Shown: in pieces, positions 49,897-58,294 of the stretch | Numbering within the stretch: position 1 is the first letter of the stretch | Layout of the letters: each line of letters starts with the position of its first letter | Assembly: GCA_964448135.1 (NCBI GenBank) | Contig: CAYUVH010000021.1 | Location: 39,287-103,286 of the forward strand | Direction: 5' to 3' | DNA from: CAYUVH01 sp964448135 | Lineage (GTDB): Bacteria > Verrucomicrobiota > Verrucomicrobiia > Limisphaerales > UBA8199 | DNA length: 64,000 nt | Translations under genes and position numbers: made by a program | Notes under the pieces: generated by a model | What the model was told of the DNA's origin: nothing | Databases searched by the model: none | The model's input: only the letters and a program-made list of their open reading frames with translations

Positions 49897-50958
49897 CTAC
49901 GCTTGTTGCTCCTGTCCCAGCGACGTCCCGACGTTCCTGCCCCCGGGCGCTCCACCAAAGGCCTCCAACAACGCCCGCGCCCGTTCCCGGATGATTTGTT
50001 CGCACCGGACCGCTTCTTCGCGGCGCTGCGAAAGATAGTCGTTCGCGATCGACTGCAAATGATCAATGTTATACAGGAACACATTCTCCAAAAAGTTCAC
50101 TTCCGGATCAATATTGCGCGGCACCGCCAGGTCAATCAGCAGCAACGGCCGGTTTCGCCGCTGTCTCAAGGAAGGTTCAAGCCGCGCCCGGTCCAGGATA
50201 TAATTCGGCGCGGCGGTGCAACTGATCAGGATATCCATGGATTCCACCTGTGTCGGCCAATCCTCAAAGGCCACCGCCCGGCCCTCCAATTCCTTTGCCA
50301 GCGCTTCCGCCCGTTCGGGCGACCGGTTCGCCACCACGATTCCCCGCGCGCCACGCGACAAAAATGCTCGCGCTGTCTTTTCCCCGGTCTCGCCCGCGCC
50401 TAAAATCAAAACCTGCCGCTGGCCCGGCTGACTGAAGATTTTTTCCGCCAGTTCCACTGCCACCGAGCCCACGGAAACATTTCCCCGCTGGATGTTCGTG
50501 TCCGTCCGGATGTGCTTCGCCACCTGGAACGCCCGCTGGAAAGTCTTGTTCAACTTCGGCCCCGTATATCCGGCCTGCAGCGCCACGTCGTAGGCCTTCT
50601 TGAGCTGTCCGAGGATTTCCGTTTCTCCCAAGACCATGGAGTCCAGCCCACACGCGACCTTGAATAGATGCTCCACGCTCTGGGGTTCGGCCAGTTGGTA
50701 AATCTCATCTCCCACGGTTTGCCGGCCTTCCTTCACGAGGAAGCTACGCACCGCCATGGCCGTCGCGCGGGCCTCGGCATCACTGTAGGCATAAATCTCC
50801 ACGCGGTTGCAGGTGGAAAGAATCACCGCCTCGGTCGCGACGCCGGAAGCGCGCAGTTTTCCCAGAGCCTCCGGCACCGCCGCCTCGGCAAATGCAAACC
50901 GCTCCCGCGTCTCCACGGGAGACGTGTGATGGCTCAGGCCGATGACGACAATGGGCAT
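49897..50958 (-). CDS. hemA: Glutamyl-tRNA reductase
   Basis: The 353-residue protein has the HemA motifs: the N-terminal VVIGLSHHTSPVETRERFAF, the catalytic cysteine in STCNRVEIYAY, GLDSMVLGETEILGQLKKAY and the NADPH-binding GAGETGEKTARAFLSRGA. It reduces glutamyl-tRNA to glutamate-1-semialdehyde, the first committed step of haem formation by the C5 pathway. The length is shorter than the 420 residues of E. coli HemA because the C-terminal dimerisation domain is truncated. It follows the hemX-like gene by 12 bases. Confidence 0.95.
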   Translation of the reverse strand: MPIVVIGLSHHTSPVETRERFAFAEAAVPEALGKLRASGVATEAVILSTCNRVEIYAYSDAEARATAMAVRSFLVKEGRQTVGDEIYQLAEPQSVEHLFKVACGLDSMVLGETEILGQLKKAYDVALQAGYTGPKLNKTFQRAFQVAKHIRTDTNIQRGNVSVGSVAVELAEKIFSQPGQRQVLILGAGETGEKTARAFLSRGARGIVVANRSPERAEALAKELEGRAVAFEDWPTQVESMDILISCTAAPNYILDRARLEPSLRQRRNRPLLLIDLAVPRNIDPEVNFLENVFLYNIDHLQSIANDYLSQRREEAVRCEQIIRERARALLEAFGGAPGGRNVGTSLGQEQQA

Positions 50959-50970
50959 GACGAGGGGCGC

Positions 50971-51801
50971 TCAGGGACGATGCAACGGCGAAAGCAGATT
51001 GCTGCCCCAGAAAGTCAACAGCACGAACGCAAAACTGAAGATGGCCCCCAGCGCGAATCGCCGCCCGCCTTGGGCGAACCGCCAGCGCATCACCAGCAGC
51101 GCCAGGTACAAGAACCAGACGACGGCGGACCAGACGATCTTGGCATCCCCGCGATAGCTCGCGGGATCGCTCAACTGGATCAGGTCATATGCCCCGGCTG
51201 CCAACCCGGCGGTGAGAAGAATGAACCCGGCGGTGGTCAGGCGGCTGATGACGACCTCGAGTCTTTGGATGGGCGGCAGCCGCGAAAGCAACGCCCGCAA
51301 TTTGTGCAGCTTCAAGTTGTGTTCCTGCGAAAGATACATGCACGCCGCCACCGACCCCAGGCCGAAGGCGCCGTATGCCAGGCAAAGCAAAGCAGCGTGG
51401 ATGCTGGTCAGCGTTCCGATGGGCCCCGAGGCCGCGGTCCCGTGGGAGCTGTCGAGGCCCTTGATCAGGGCGAAGATCCCCGTGCCGAACAGGACCGGCG
51501 CGGCGAAAGCGCCAAGAAAGCGCAACCGCGACCAGATCCCGATAATCAAGTACACTCCCGCAATCGTCCACGTGGCGAAAACGGTGGCTTCGTAGAGATT
51601 GCGAACCGGGCATTGCTGCAGCGAGAGACCGCGAAGCAGCATGGCCGTGGTGTGAAGGCCGAACGCGCCGAGGAGGAGAAAATAGTTTATCCAATCGTCG
51701 CGACGAAAGCCCCGTCGCCACAACAGGACGGAATAGACCGTGCAGATTCCATACACGGCCACGGCTCCCACGAAGAATTCCCGGTCAGTCAACCATGCCA
51801 C
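50971..51801 (-). CDS. CcsA/HemX-like membrane protein
   Basis: The 276-residue protein has about eight membrane helices (FVGAVAVYGICTVYSVLLW, GLAAGAYDLIQL and others) and the cytochrome c assembly pattern with LYEATVFATWTIAGVYLIIG and, near the C-terminus, DAKIVWSAVVWFLYLALL. HemX/CcsA proteins help haem handling; HemX is often the first gene of hemAXCD operons. Its position just before hemA supports that role. Its divergent neighbour is an exported amylase. Confidence 0.82.
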   Translation of the reverse strand: MAWLTDREFFVGAVAVYGICTVYSVLLWRRGFRRDDWINYFLLLGAFGLHTTAMLLRGLSLQQCPVRNLYEATVFATWTIAGVYLIIGIWSRLRFLGAFAAPVLFGTGIFALIKGLDSSHGTAASGPIGTLTSIHAALLCLAYGAFGLGSVAACMYLSQEHNLKLHKLRALLSRLPPIQRLEVVISRLTTAGFILLTAGLAAGAYDLIQLSDPASYRGDAKIVWSAVVWFLYLALLVMRWRFAQGGRRFALGAIFSFAFVLLTFWGSNLLSPLHRP

Positions 51802-51867
51802 AGAATAAGGGTAAACTCGTCCAGAATCCTTTCAAGTGCAAAACCGGCGCCTCCTCCCCTTTCCGCT

Positions 51868-51904
51868 CCCAATCCTAATCCTAATCCTACTCCTAATCTT
51901 AATC
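51868..51904. repeat. Tandem 'cctaat' hexamer run
   Basis: The plus strand reads as about six imperfect units of CCTAAT ('aatcctaatcctaatcct' and on to 'cctaatcttaat') in the 168-base gap between the divergent ccsA-like and amylase genes. It is a simple-sequence repeat prone to slippage. Confidence 0.75.
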
Positions 51905-51969
51905 GTCGGCCCAACCACCCCGAACCCCACGCTTGCAGCGCAGATGCTCTCCCGGCATCATTGGGGCCG

Positions 51970-53328
51970 ATGAAACTCTTGGGGCGCACTCACCGGATTT
52001 TCAGGTTCCTTTTCCTCGCTCTGCTCCTCCATTCAGGAATCGCCAGCGCGGCGACGCCGACTTGGCTGCGGGACGGAGTGGTTTATGAAATCTTCCCGCG
52101 CAATTTTTCCCCGGAAGGCAACTTCAACGGCATTACCGCCCGACTGGATGAGCTCAAAGACCTGGGTGTCAACGTCATCTGGCTCATGCCAATTCATCCC
52201 ATCGGCGAAAAAATGCGCAAAGGCGCATTCGGCAGTCCCTACGCCATCAAGGACTACTACGCCATCAATCCGGACTACGGCACAGAAGCCGACTTTAAAC
52301 GGCTGATCAGCGAAGCGCACAAGCGCGGTTTGAAGGTGATCATCGACCTCGTCGCGAATCACACGGCGTGGGACAGCGTGATGATGGCGCACCCAGAATT
52401 TTACAAACAGGACGCTTCGGGAAAAGTCATCCCGCCGGTGCCGGAATGGACCGACGTCGCCGGGCTCAATTACGAGAACCCGAAGCTGCGCGAATACATG
52501 ATCACCATGATGAAACAGTGGATTGATCCGGCGAAGTTCGATCTGGATGGCTTCCGTTGCGACGTCGCCTACATGGTGCCGACAAGTTTCTGGGAGGAAG
52601 CGCGCACCGAACTCGTCAAGGTAAAGCCCGACATCATGATGCTGGCCGAGGCGAGCAAACCGGAGTTGGTGATGCGTGCCTTCGACATGGATTACTCGTG
52701 GCCGCTGCACGCCGCGCTCAACAACGTGATGCTGAACGGCGCGCCGGCTTCCGAATTAAAAAAATCGTGGGACGACAGCCGGCAGCAATTTCCGCGCGGC
52801 GCGTTGCATTTGCGTTTCACTGATAACCACGACGAACCGCGGGCCATCGCGCGATTTGGGATGAAAGGCGCGCTGGCCGCATCCGCGCTAATGTTCACGC
52901 TGGACGGCGTGCCGCTCATTTACAACGGCATGGAAGTCGGCGACGTCGCGGAATCGGGTGACCCGGCACTGTTCGAAAAGGTCCCGATCTACTGGCATCC
53001 CAAAGACCGGCCGCAGTTGCGGAAGATCTACCGGGGACTGATTGATCTCCGGAAGCAGTATCCGGCCTTCCGCACCGAGCGCGTCATCTGGCTGAAAAAC
53101 TCGGACGAAGCGAATCTCGTGACGTTTATGCGATTGGACGGGAAGGAGGAGTTTGTGGTCGTGGTCAACCTGTCGAGCCGGCCGGTGGTGGGCTACGTCG
53201 AGGTGCTACACGACACGGAATTCAAACTGGAAAAGATTCCGGGCATGCCGGAGCCGGCCAGCAGCGGGTTTCCCTTATTCCGGCTCAGTGGATTCGAGTG
53301 GCGGATTTATCACCGCACCACGAAATAA
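51970..53328 (+). CDS. Exported GH13 alpha-amylase-family enzyme
   Basis: Start ATG 51970 gives a signal peptide (IFRFLFLALLLHSGIASAA) and a 452-residue protein; the frame is open far upstream but that part is antisense to the ccsA-like gene. GH13 catalytic residues are present: nucleophile Asp198 in DGFRCDVAYM, acid/base Glu227 in MLAEASK and the stabilising Asp288 in DNHDEPR, plus VIDLVANHTAWDS. GH13 enzymes hydrolyse or transfer alpha-glucosidic bonds in maltodextrins or starch. It precedes an MFS transporter and a SIS protein, and could supply sugars to them. Confidence 0.92.
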   Translation: MKLLGRTHRIFRFLFLALLLHSGIASAATPTWLRDGVVYEIFPRNFSPEGNFNGITARLDELKDLGVNVIWLMPIHPIGEKMRKGAFGSPYAIKDYYAINPDYGTEADFKRLISEAHKRGLKVIIDLVANHTAWDSVMMAHPEFYKQDASGKVIPPVPEWTDVAGLNYENPKLREYMITMMKQWIDPAKFDLDGFRCDVAYMVPTSFWEEARTELVKVKPDIMMLAEASKPELVMRAFDMDYSWPLHAALNNVMLNGAPASELKKSWDDSRQQFPRGALHLRFTDNHDEPRAIARFGMKGALAASALMFTLDGVPLIYNGMEVGDVAESGDPALFEKVPIYWHPKDRPQLRKIYRGLIDLRKQYPAFRTERVIWLKNSDEANLVTFMRLDGKEEFVVVVNLSSRPVVGYVEVLHDTEFKLEKIPGMPEPASSGFPLFRLSGFEWRIYHRTTK

Positions 53329-53348
53329 CACCCTCGCCACGAGCCGCC

Positions 53349-54527
53349 ATGTTTAATCGCAATCTGGTCTTCGGCGCGGCTTGCCTGGGCATGTTGCTCT
53401 TCGGGATTGTGTTTCTCTCGCTCGGCTCGGTCGTCAACCTGCTTCAAGCCAAGTTCCATTTGGATAACAATGGCATCGGCACCCTCACCGCCCTGCTCCC
53501 TCTCGGCATCCTCGCCGGTTCGCTGATCTTCGGTCCGGTGGTGGATCGCTACGGCTACAAGGCGCTGCTGATCGTCTGCGCGCTCATGGTGATGATCGGG
53601 CTCGAAGGCATCGCCCGCGCGTCCACCATCGGCCTGGTGCAGGCCTGCATCGTCCTGATCGGATTGGGCGGCGGCGTGCTTAACGGGGCGACCAATGCCC
53701 TGGCGGCCGATGTCAGCGAAGGCGAGCGCAGCGCGAAACTCAGCTTGCTCGGCGTCTTCTTCGGTATCGGCGCACTGGGTATGCCGGGCATCCTGAGCAT
53801 TCTCTCCGAACACTGTTCCCAGGAAGCCATCGTCAGCGGAGTTGGATTTCTGGTCATCGTGCCGGTGATCTATTTTTGCGTGATTCGTTTTCCCGCGCCC
53901 AAACAGTCGCAAGGCCACCAGGGCGGCGCGGTGCTCGCCATGCTCCGTGAGCCCTGGCTGTGGCTGCTCGGCCTGGTGCTCTTCTTTCAGAGCGGCTTGG
54001 AAGGCAGCACCAATGATTGGAGCCCGCGCTTTTTCAAGAGTCACCTCGAGTCAGGCGACAAAATCGCGCTGCATGTGCTCACGATTTACGTGGCCGCCAT
54101 GACCGCCACGCGTCTCCTGCTGGGCCTGGTACTGAAGCGCGCTTCCTCGGAGGCAGTGCTGTTGGCGAGCATCGGCTGTGGTCTCGTCGGCGCTGCCCTG
54201 CTGGCCTTGGCGCCGGCCGTGCCGTTGGCCACCGGCGGGATGATTCTGCTCGGGGTCGGTTACGCCGCGTGCTTTCCAATTGTCCTGAGCTACATCGCCG
54301 ACCGCTACGCCAATGCTTCGGGCACGGCCTTCAGCATCGCTTTTGTTTTCGCGCTGGTCGGCAACATGATCATCAACAAAACCGTCGGCGGCGTGACCCA
54401 GGCTTACGGACTCCATCAGTTCCCCAAAGTCCTGCTGCTCTGTCTCGTGGCCATCTCACTCCTAATCGCCGGGGTGCTGCGCCAGCGGCGGCCCGCTGCC
54501 GCACCTGTCTCAACCCAGAATCTTTAA
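53349..54527 (+). CDS. MFS transporter, probably for sugars
   Basis: The 392-residue protein starts at ATG 53349 and has about twelve membrane helices, for example FGAACLGMLLFGIVFLSLG and GLEGIARASTIGLVQACIVL. The MFS loop pattern occurs as GPVVDRYGYKALLI between helices 2 and 3, and FFGIGALGMPGIL is in helix 5. The NDWSPRFFKSHL motif is typical of the fucose/galactose-type subfamily, although the substrate is only inferred. It lies between an exported amylase and a sugar-isomerase-domain gene, so a sugar is the likely cargo. Confidence 0.85.
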   Translation: MFNRNLVFGAACLGMLLFGIVFLSLGSVVNLLQAKFHLDNNGIGTLTALLPLGILAGSLIFGPVVDRYGYKALLIVCALMVMIGLEGIARASTIGLVQACIVLIGLGGGVLNGATNALAADVSEGERSAKLSLLGVFFGIGALGMPGILSILSEHCSQEAIVSGVGFLVIVPVIYFCVIRFPAPKQSQGHQGGAVLAMLREPWLWLLGLVLFFQSGLEGSTNDWSPRFFKSHLESGDKIALHVLTIYVAAMTATRLLLGLVLKRASSEAVLLASIGCGLVGAALLALAPAVPLATGGMILLGVGYAACFPIVLSYIADRYANASGTAFSIAFVFALVGNMIINKTVGGVTQAYGLHQFPKVLLLCLVAISLLIAGVLRQRRPAAAPVSTQNL

Positions 54528-54535
54528 TCAAAACT

Positions 54536-55297
54536 ATGCTCGCTCAACAATGGCTCAAAGAAACGCGTTCCGTCATGGATCGCATCGAAAACACTCAAAT
54601 GGACAACATCCGGCGCGCCGCCGAGGTCATGGCCGACTCCATCCAGGCCGGCCGCTGGGTGCACACGTTCGGCTGCGGTCACGCGACAATTCCCATTGAG
54701 GAAATGTATCCGCGCATCGGCGGGTTCGTCGGCTTCCATCCGATGTGCGAACTGCCGCTGACCTTTTTCACCCGCATCGTCGGTGAAATGGGCGTGCACC
54801 AATTCGTCTTCCTGGAGCGCGTCGAAGGCTACGGAGTACAGATCATGAAGGGCTACAATTTCGATCCGCGGGACACGATGTGGCTCTTCTCCCACTCCGG
54901 CATCAACAACGTGAACATTGATATCGCGCTCGAAGCCAAGAAGCGCGGCATGAAAGTGATCGCCTATGGCTCCGCCGCCGAGGCGAAAGGCAAACAGACC
55001 CGACATTCCTCCGGCAAAACCATCTTTGAGATCGCCGACCTCGTCGTGGACTCCTGCGCTCCCATCGGCGATTCGGCCGTGCCCTTGAAAAACCACCAGG
55101 ACAAAGTCGGCCCGGTTTCCACCATGGCTTTTGTCACTTGCGTTTGGATGACCGTCTGCACGGTCGCCGAAATCCTGGCCGACCGCGGCGTCAAACTCTA
55201 CATTCACCCCTCCCACAATGTTCCCGGCGACGTCACCGCCAAGGATCGTTTGGAAGAAGCCCTTGCCGAGTACAAGAAGCGCATCGCTGGCGTCTAA
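54536..55297 (+). CDS. SIS-domain (sugar isomerase-like) protein
   Basis: The 253-residue protein has a SIS_2 fold: an N-terminal helical part (MLAQQWLKETRSVMDRIENT), then VHTFGCGHATIPIEEMYPRI with the small phosphosugar-binding Gly/Ser pattern and WLFSHSGINNVNIDIALEAKK. SIS domains bind phosphosugars in isomerases and regulators, such as N-acetylmuramic acid 6-phosphate etherase or GmhA. No particular reaction is clear. It starts 8 bases after the MFS gene stop, so the pair is co-transcribed, probably with the amylase. Confidence 0.82.
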   Translation: MLAQQWLKETRSVMDRIENTQMDNIRRAAEVMADSIQAGRWVHTFGCGHATIPIEEMYPRIGGFVGFHPMCELPLTFFTRIVGEMGVHQFVFLERVEGYGVQIMKGYNFDPRDTMWLFSHSGINNVNIDIALEAKKRGMKVIAYGSAAEAKGKQTRHSSGKTIFEIADLVVDSCAPIGDSAVPLKNHQDKVGPVSTMAFVTCVWMTVCTVAEILADRGVKLYIHPSHNVPGDVTAKDRLEEALAEYKKRIAGV

Positions 55298-55304
55298 GCG
55301 CGGA

Positions 55305-57548
55305 CTAGTAAATCACTTCCTGCGGCACTGCCAACGGGGTTGGCATGTCGTACGGCAATTGCCGGACGTGCATGCCGTCCGACGTGCCAAAATACAGGTG
55401 CGAAGGCGTGACCTGTGTGGGATCGCCATCGCCCCAGAACACAAAGAATGGATCGGTCGCGTTCAAGGGCCGGCGCGCATAGGTGTGGTTATAAACGCTG
55501 TTGGTCGTGATTTGGCGCGTCATGGTCCAAGTCTGCCCTTTGTCTGTGCTGGTCCAGAGGGCCATTTCACCCCCAGCCTGCCAGACCTGCGGCCCGGTCA
55601 CGGTCGGTCCAATCACCACCCAGCGATCCGGATAAATATATAGACTGCCCATGTCGTAATTGTGATCGGAGGTCGTGATGACCGAACTCACCCAATTCGT
55701 CCCCGTCCAGCGCGCGATCGTCCATTCGCGCGGGTCACCCTGCGGCCCTGGTTGATAGTGCCGGCTCACCACATAGAGCATCACCGGATTTCCGTTCGTG
55801 TCGAAATTCAGATCGCACGTATAGATCAACTTTGCCTGCGAAGCATAGTCGAAGACCTTCGCGGGATTGTTGGTTGTCGTCAGCGGCATCGTCAGCGGAA
55901 CACCCGCCGCCGTCGTCCAAGTCACGCCGTAGTTCGTCGTCTGCACGTAATAGACATCCGTCCGTTTGTCTACATCCCCGCCGGGATGGCGGTTGAAAAA
56001 CGAAGCAATCATGTTGTCGCTCTTGCGCACATTGCTGACCTGGTAGTGACCGCCAATGCCGGCCAGCTTCTGATGCGCGCTCCAATTGATCCCGTTCGTA
56101 CTGGTCTCCCAGTAGAGTTCGCGGCCGTTCGTGTACTTGGTGAACAGGTTGAAAAATCCAAAGCCCGGAATGTAGCGCGGCTCCGGATACGTCATCTCGT
56201 CCTGCCGGATGAAATCGAACGCCGCGACGCTGTAGGGCTTCTTGCTGCGGAATTTCCATCCCGGCCGCGCCGTGGCCCGCCCGCTCACGAACACCCAAAT
56301 ATACCCCTGCGAATCAATTGCCAGCGCCGCATTGTCGTGCGGATCGTTCACGCCCTGTTTATCCAGCACCAGCGTGGGCCGCGGCACCTGCTGCGTGGTG
56401 TGGTCGTAATACGACGCCATGATGAGCAAGTGCCGCTGGTCTTTGATTGTGCCACCATACACGAAAAACGTTTTGTTCACTTCTGGAGCATAGATGGCGA
56501 TCGGAATGTGATTCGCGGTGTATGTCCCCAGCCCGCCGGAATATTTGTCGCCGTAAGTGGAAAACTGTCCGAGCGTGAACCAGATGCCACGATAGCCGTC
56601 CGCATAGCCGGGCGGTGGCAATTGTTTCACGCGGTAGAAGCGCAGGCCGTTGGTGGTGGGACTGTTCGTGTAACGGGCTTCCTGTCCGTCACCTGTGACG
56701 ATTGCGAGCGGGGGCCAGTCAGCGCCGGGCGGCAGGTCGGTGGACTCAACCATGTATTCCGTGTTACTGGCGGTCTGGAAGGAGAAGGCGAATTTCTGCG
56801 CGCCCGCCGCCGCCTTGGTCAGGATCAAGCCGTCGGTGGAATTGGTGGAGACCATGACGTCCGTGCTGACGACAATGTTGTCCACGTCGGCGTAGGTTCC
56901 CACCGCCCCGCGAATGGCCCCAAAGCGCACGCGGCTGAACGGCGTTCCCTGGGCATAGCTGTTGCGCCACGGCAAATGCGTGCCCACCACCGCATTGTCC
57001 ACCTTCGCGTCCCAACTCCCGAAATTCGTTCCGCTCAAATAACTGATCATCTCGATGTGATGCCAGTTCGTATCGAGATTCATCATCGCGATCCAGTTGG
57101 CGCCATCGAAGTAAGCCAGCTTGTTGCTCACCGTTCCCCAGCCGAGCAGCGCGGTTTCATTGCCGGTCGTGGGGAGCACGAAAACGTCCAGCGTACGGTT
57201 GGTTTGCGTGGAAGCCCGGACGTCGAATTGAATCGAGAGGACGCCATTGGAGATCGCCGGAAATTTGAGGTAGTCGAGATTGTCCACGCCGGTCTGTTTC
57301 CGACGCAAGACGGTATTATGCAACCCATCGTTCAGGTTCGTGATGAGACCGGGCGTGGCACCGGCGGGCTGCCAGATGGCGCCGCCATCATTCACGGCTT
57401 GGAGGTTGCCCGGCGGGTAAAGGTCGCTATCCTCATACCCATCCACGTCGGCAAGGATGAGGTGCTGATTGGTTTGCCCCAGGAGCGGAAACTGCAGAAA
57501 ACCCGCCGCCAGGCCCGCCCATCCGATTAGCTTCCAACAACAATTCAT
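55305..57548 (-). CDS. Exported BNR-4 propeller protein with N-terminal LamG-like domain
   Basis: The 747-residue protein has a signal peptide (LIGWAGLAAGFLQFPLLG). Residues about 50-235 form a LamG-like jelly-roll domain shared with the 61273 protein (DYLKFPAISNGVLSIQFDVR, TNWHHIEMISYLSG). After a short linker the rest matches BNR_4: GYRGIWFTLGQFSTYGDKYS, SGGLGTYTANHIPIAIY and a seven-bladed propeller pattern. Some BNR_4 proteins are ulvan or other polysaccharide lyases (PL24/PL25-type), so a carbohydrate-active role is possible. No catalytic residue can be assigned. It converges with the SIS gene, 7 bases between stops. Confidence 0.8.
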   Translation of the reverse strand: MNCCWKLIGWAGLAAGFLQFPLLGQTNQHLILADVDGYEDSDLYPPGNLQAVNDGGAIWQPAGATPGLITNLNDGLHNTVLRRKQTGVDNLDYLKFPAISNGVLSIQFDVRASTQTNRTLDVFVLPTTGNETALLGWGTVSNKLAYFDGANWIAMMNLDTNWHHIEMISYLSGTNFGSWDAKVDNAVVGTHLPWRNSYAQGTPFSRVRFGAIRGAVGTYADVDNIVVSTDVMVSTNSTDGLILTKAAAGAQKFAFSFQTASNTEYMVESTDLPPGADWPPLAIVTGDGQEARYTNSPTTNGLRFYRVKQLPPPGYADGYRGIWFTLGQFSTYGDKYSGGLGTYTANHIPIAIYAPEVNKTFFVYGGTIKDQRHLLIMASYYDHTTQQVPRPTLVLDKQGVNDPHDNAALAIDSQGYIWVFVSGRATARPGWKFRSKKPYSVAAFDFIRQDEMTYPEPRYIPGFGFFNLFTKYTNGRELYWETSTNGINWSAHQKLAGIGGHYQVSNVRKSDNMIASFFNRHPGGDVDKRTDVYYVQTTNYGVTWTTAAGVPLTMPLTTTNNPAKVFDYASQAKLIYTCDLNFDTNGNPVMLYVVSRHYQPGPQGDPREWTIARWTGTNWVSSVITTSDHNYDMGSLYIYPDRWVVIGPTVTGPQVWQAGGEMALWTSTDKGQTWTMTRQITTNSVYNHTYARRPLNATDPFFVFWGDGDPTQVTPSHLYFGTSDGMHVRQLPYDMPTPLAVPQEVIY

Positions 57549-57663
57549 TTGCGACGTGATTGGACGGGTCGCCGGCGGCGGACCATCCGACGCTCAGCCG
57601 CCGCTCCACGGTGGTGGAAGGACGGTAGGTCGGCCTGCACCTTGGGGCAATGGCTCTTTCGGG

Positions 57664-58293
57664 CTAATCAAGCCGCGCGAGACCGCGTTGGATGGCCGTG
57701 GTGGCCGCTTGCGTCCGATCGGCCACCTTGAGCTTTTCGAAGATCATCTTCACGTGGTTCTTCACCGTGTTCTCGGCGAGATTCAGCGTGTAAGCGATTT
57801 CCTTGTTGCTCTGGCCTTTCACGATGAGCCGCAGGACTTCGAGCTCGCGCGGGGAAAGTTCGGGCGCCGCGCGACGGTGCGCCAGACGAAACGTGACCGC
57901 GGCCGGAAGCTGGTAAGTGCCCGCCTGCACCGCGCGAATTGTCTCCAGCAACGGCGCGCTCTCGGTGTTCTTCACCAGAAACCCCACCGCTCCGGCCTCC
58001 AGCCCGCGATAGATATCTTCCTCGTTGTCAAAAGTCGTGAGGACGACGACACGCGCCTTCGGATCTTTGGCGCAAATTGCCGCAGTCGTCTCCGCCCCGC
58101 TCAGGTCGGGCATACGCAAATCCATCAGCACGATATCCGGCTGATGCTTCGCGTACACCTCGATCGCCGCCTTGCCCCCGGCGGCTTCGCCGACCACGAC
58201 CATGTCCGCCTGCGTCTCCAGCAAACTGCGCAGCCCGATCCGAACCACGAGATGGTCGTCCACGAGCAGCAGTCGAATTCGAGGGCGCACCAT
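57664..58293 (-). CDS. NarL/LuxR-family response regulator
   Basis: The 209-residue protein has a receiver domain starting IRLLLVDDHLVVRIGLR, with the phospho-accepting aspartate in DIVLMDLRMPD, and a LuxR-type helix-turn-helix at the C-terminus (LSPRELEVLRLIVKGQSNKE, then AENTVKNHVKMIFEKLKVAD). It should bind DNA after phosphorylation by the sensor kinase immediately upstream, whose stop is two bases before its ATG. Its targets are unknown but may include the neighbouring exported proteins. Confidence 0.95.
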   Translation of the reverse strand: MVRPRIRLLLVDDHLVVRIGLRSLLETQADMVVVGEAAGGKAAIEVYAKHQPDIVLMDLRMPDLSGAETTAAICAKDPKARVVVLTTFDNEEDIYRGLEAGAVGFLVKNTESAPLLETIRAVQAGTYQLPAAVTFRLAHRRAAPELSPRELEVLRLIVKGQSNKEIAYTLNLAENTVKNHVKMIFEKLKVADRTQAATTAIQRGLARLD

Positions 58294-58294
58294 A

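Noticed and set aside
50668..51969. Long plus-strand open frame that continues upstream of the amylase start
   Set aside because: It is antisense to the hemA 5' part and the ccsA-like gene; its sequence is low in hydrophobic order and rich in Gln, Gly and His, as expected for a shadow of G+C-rich coding DNA.
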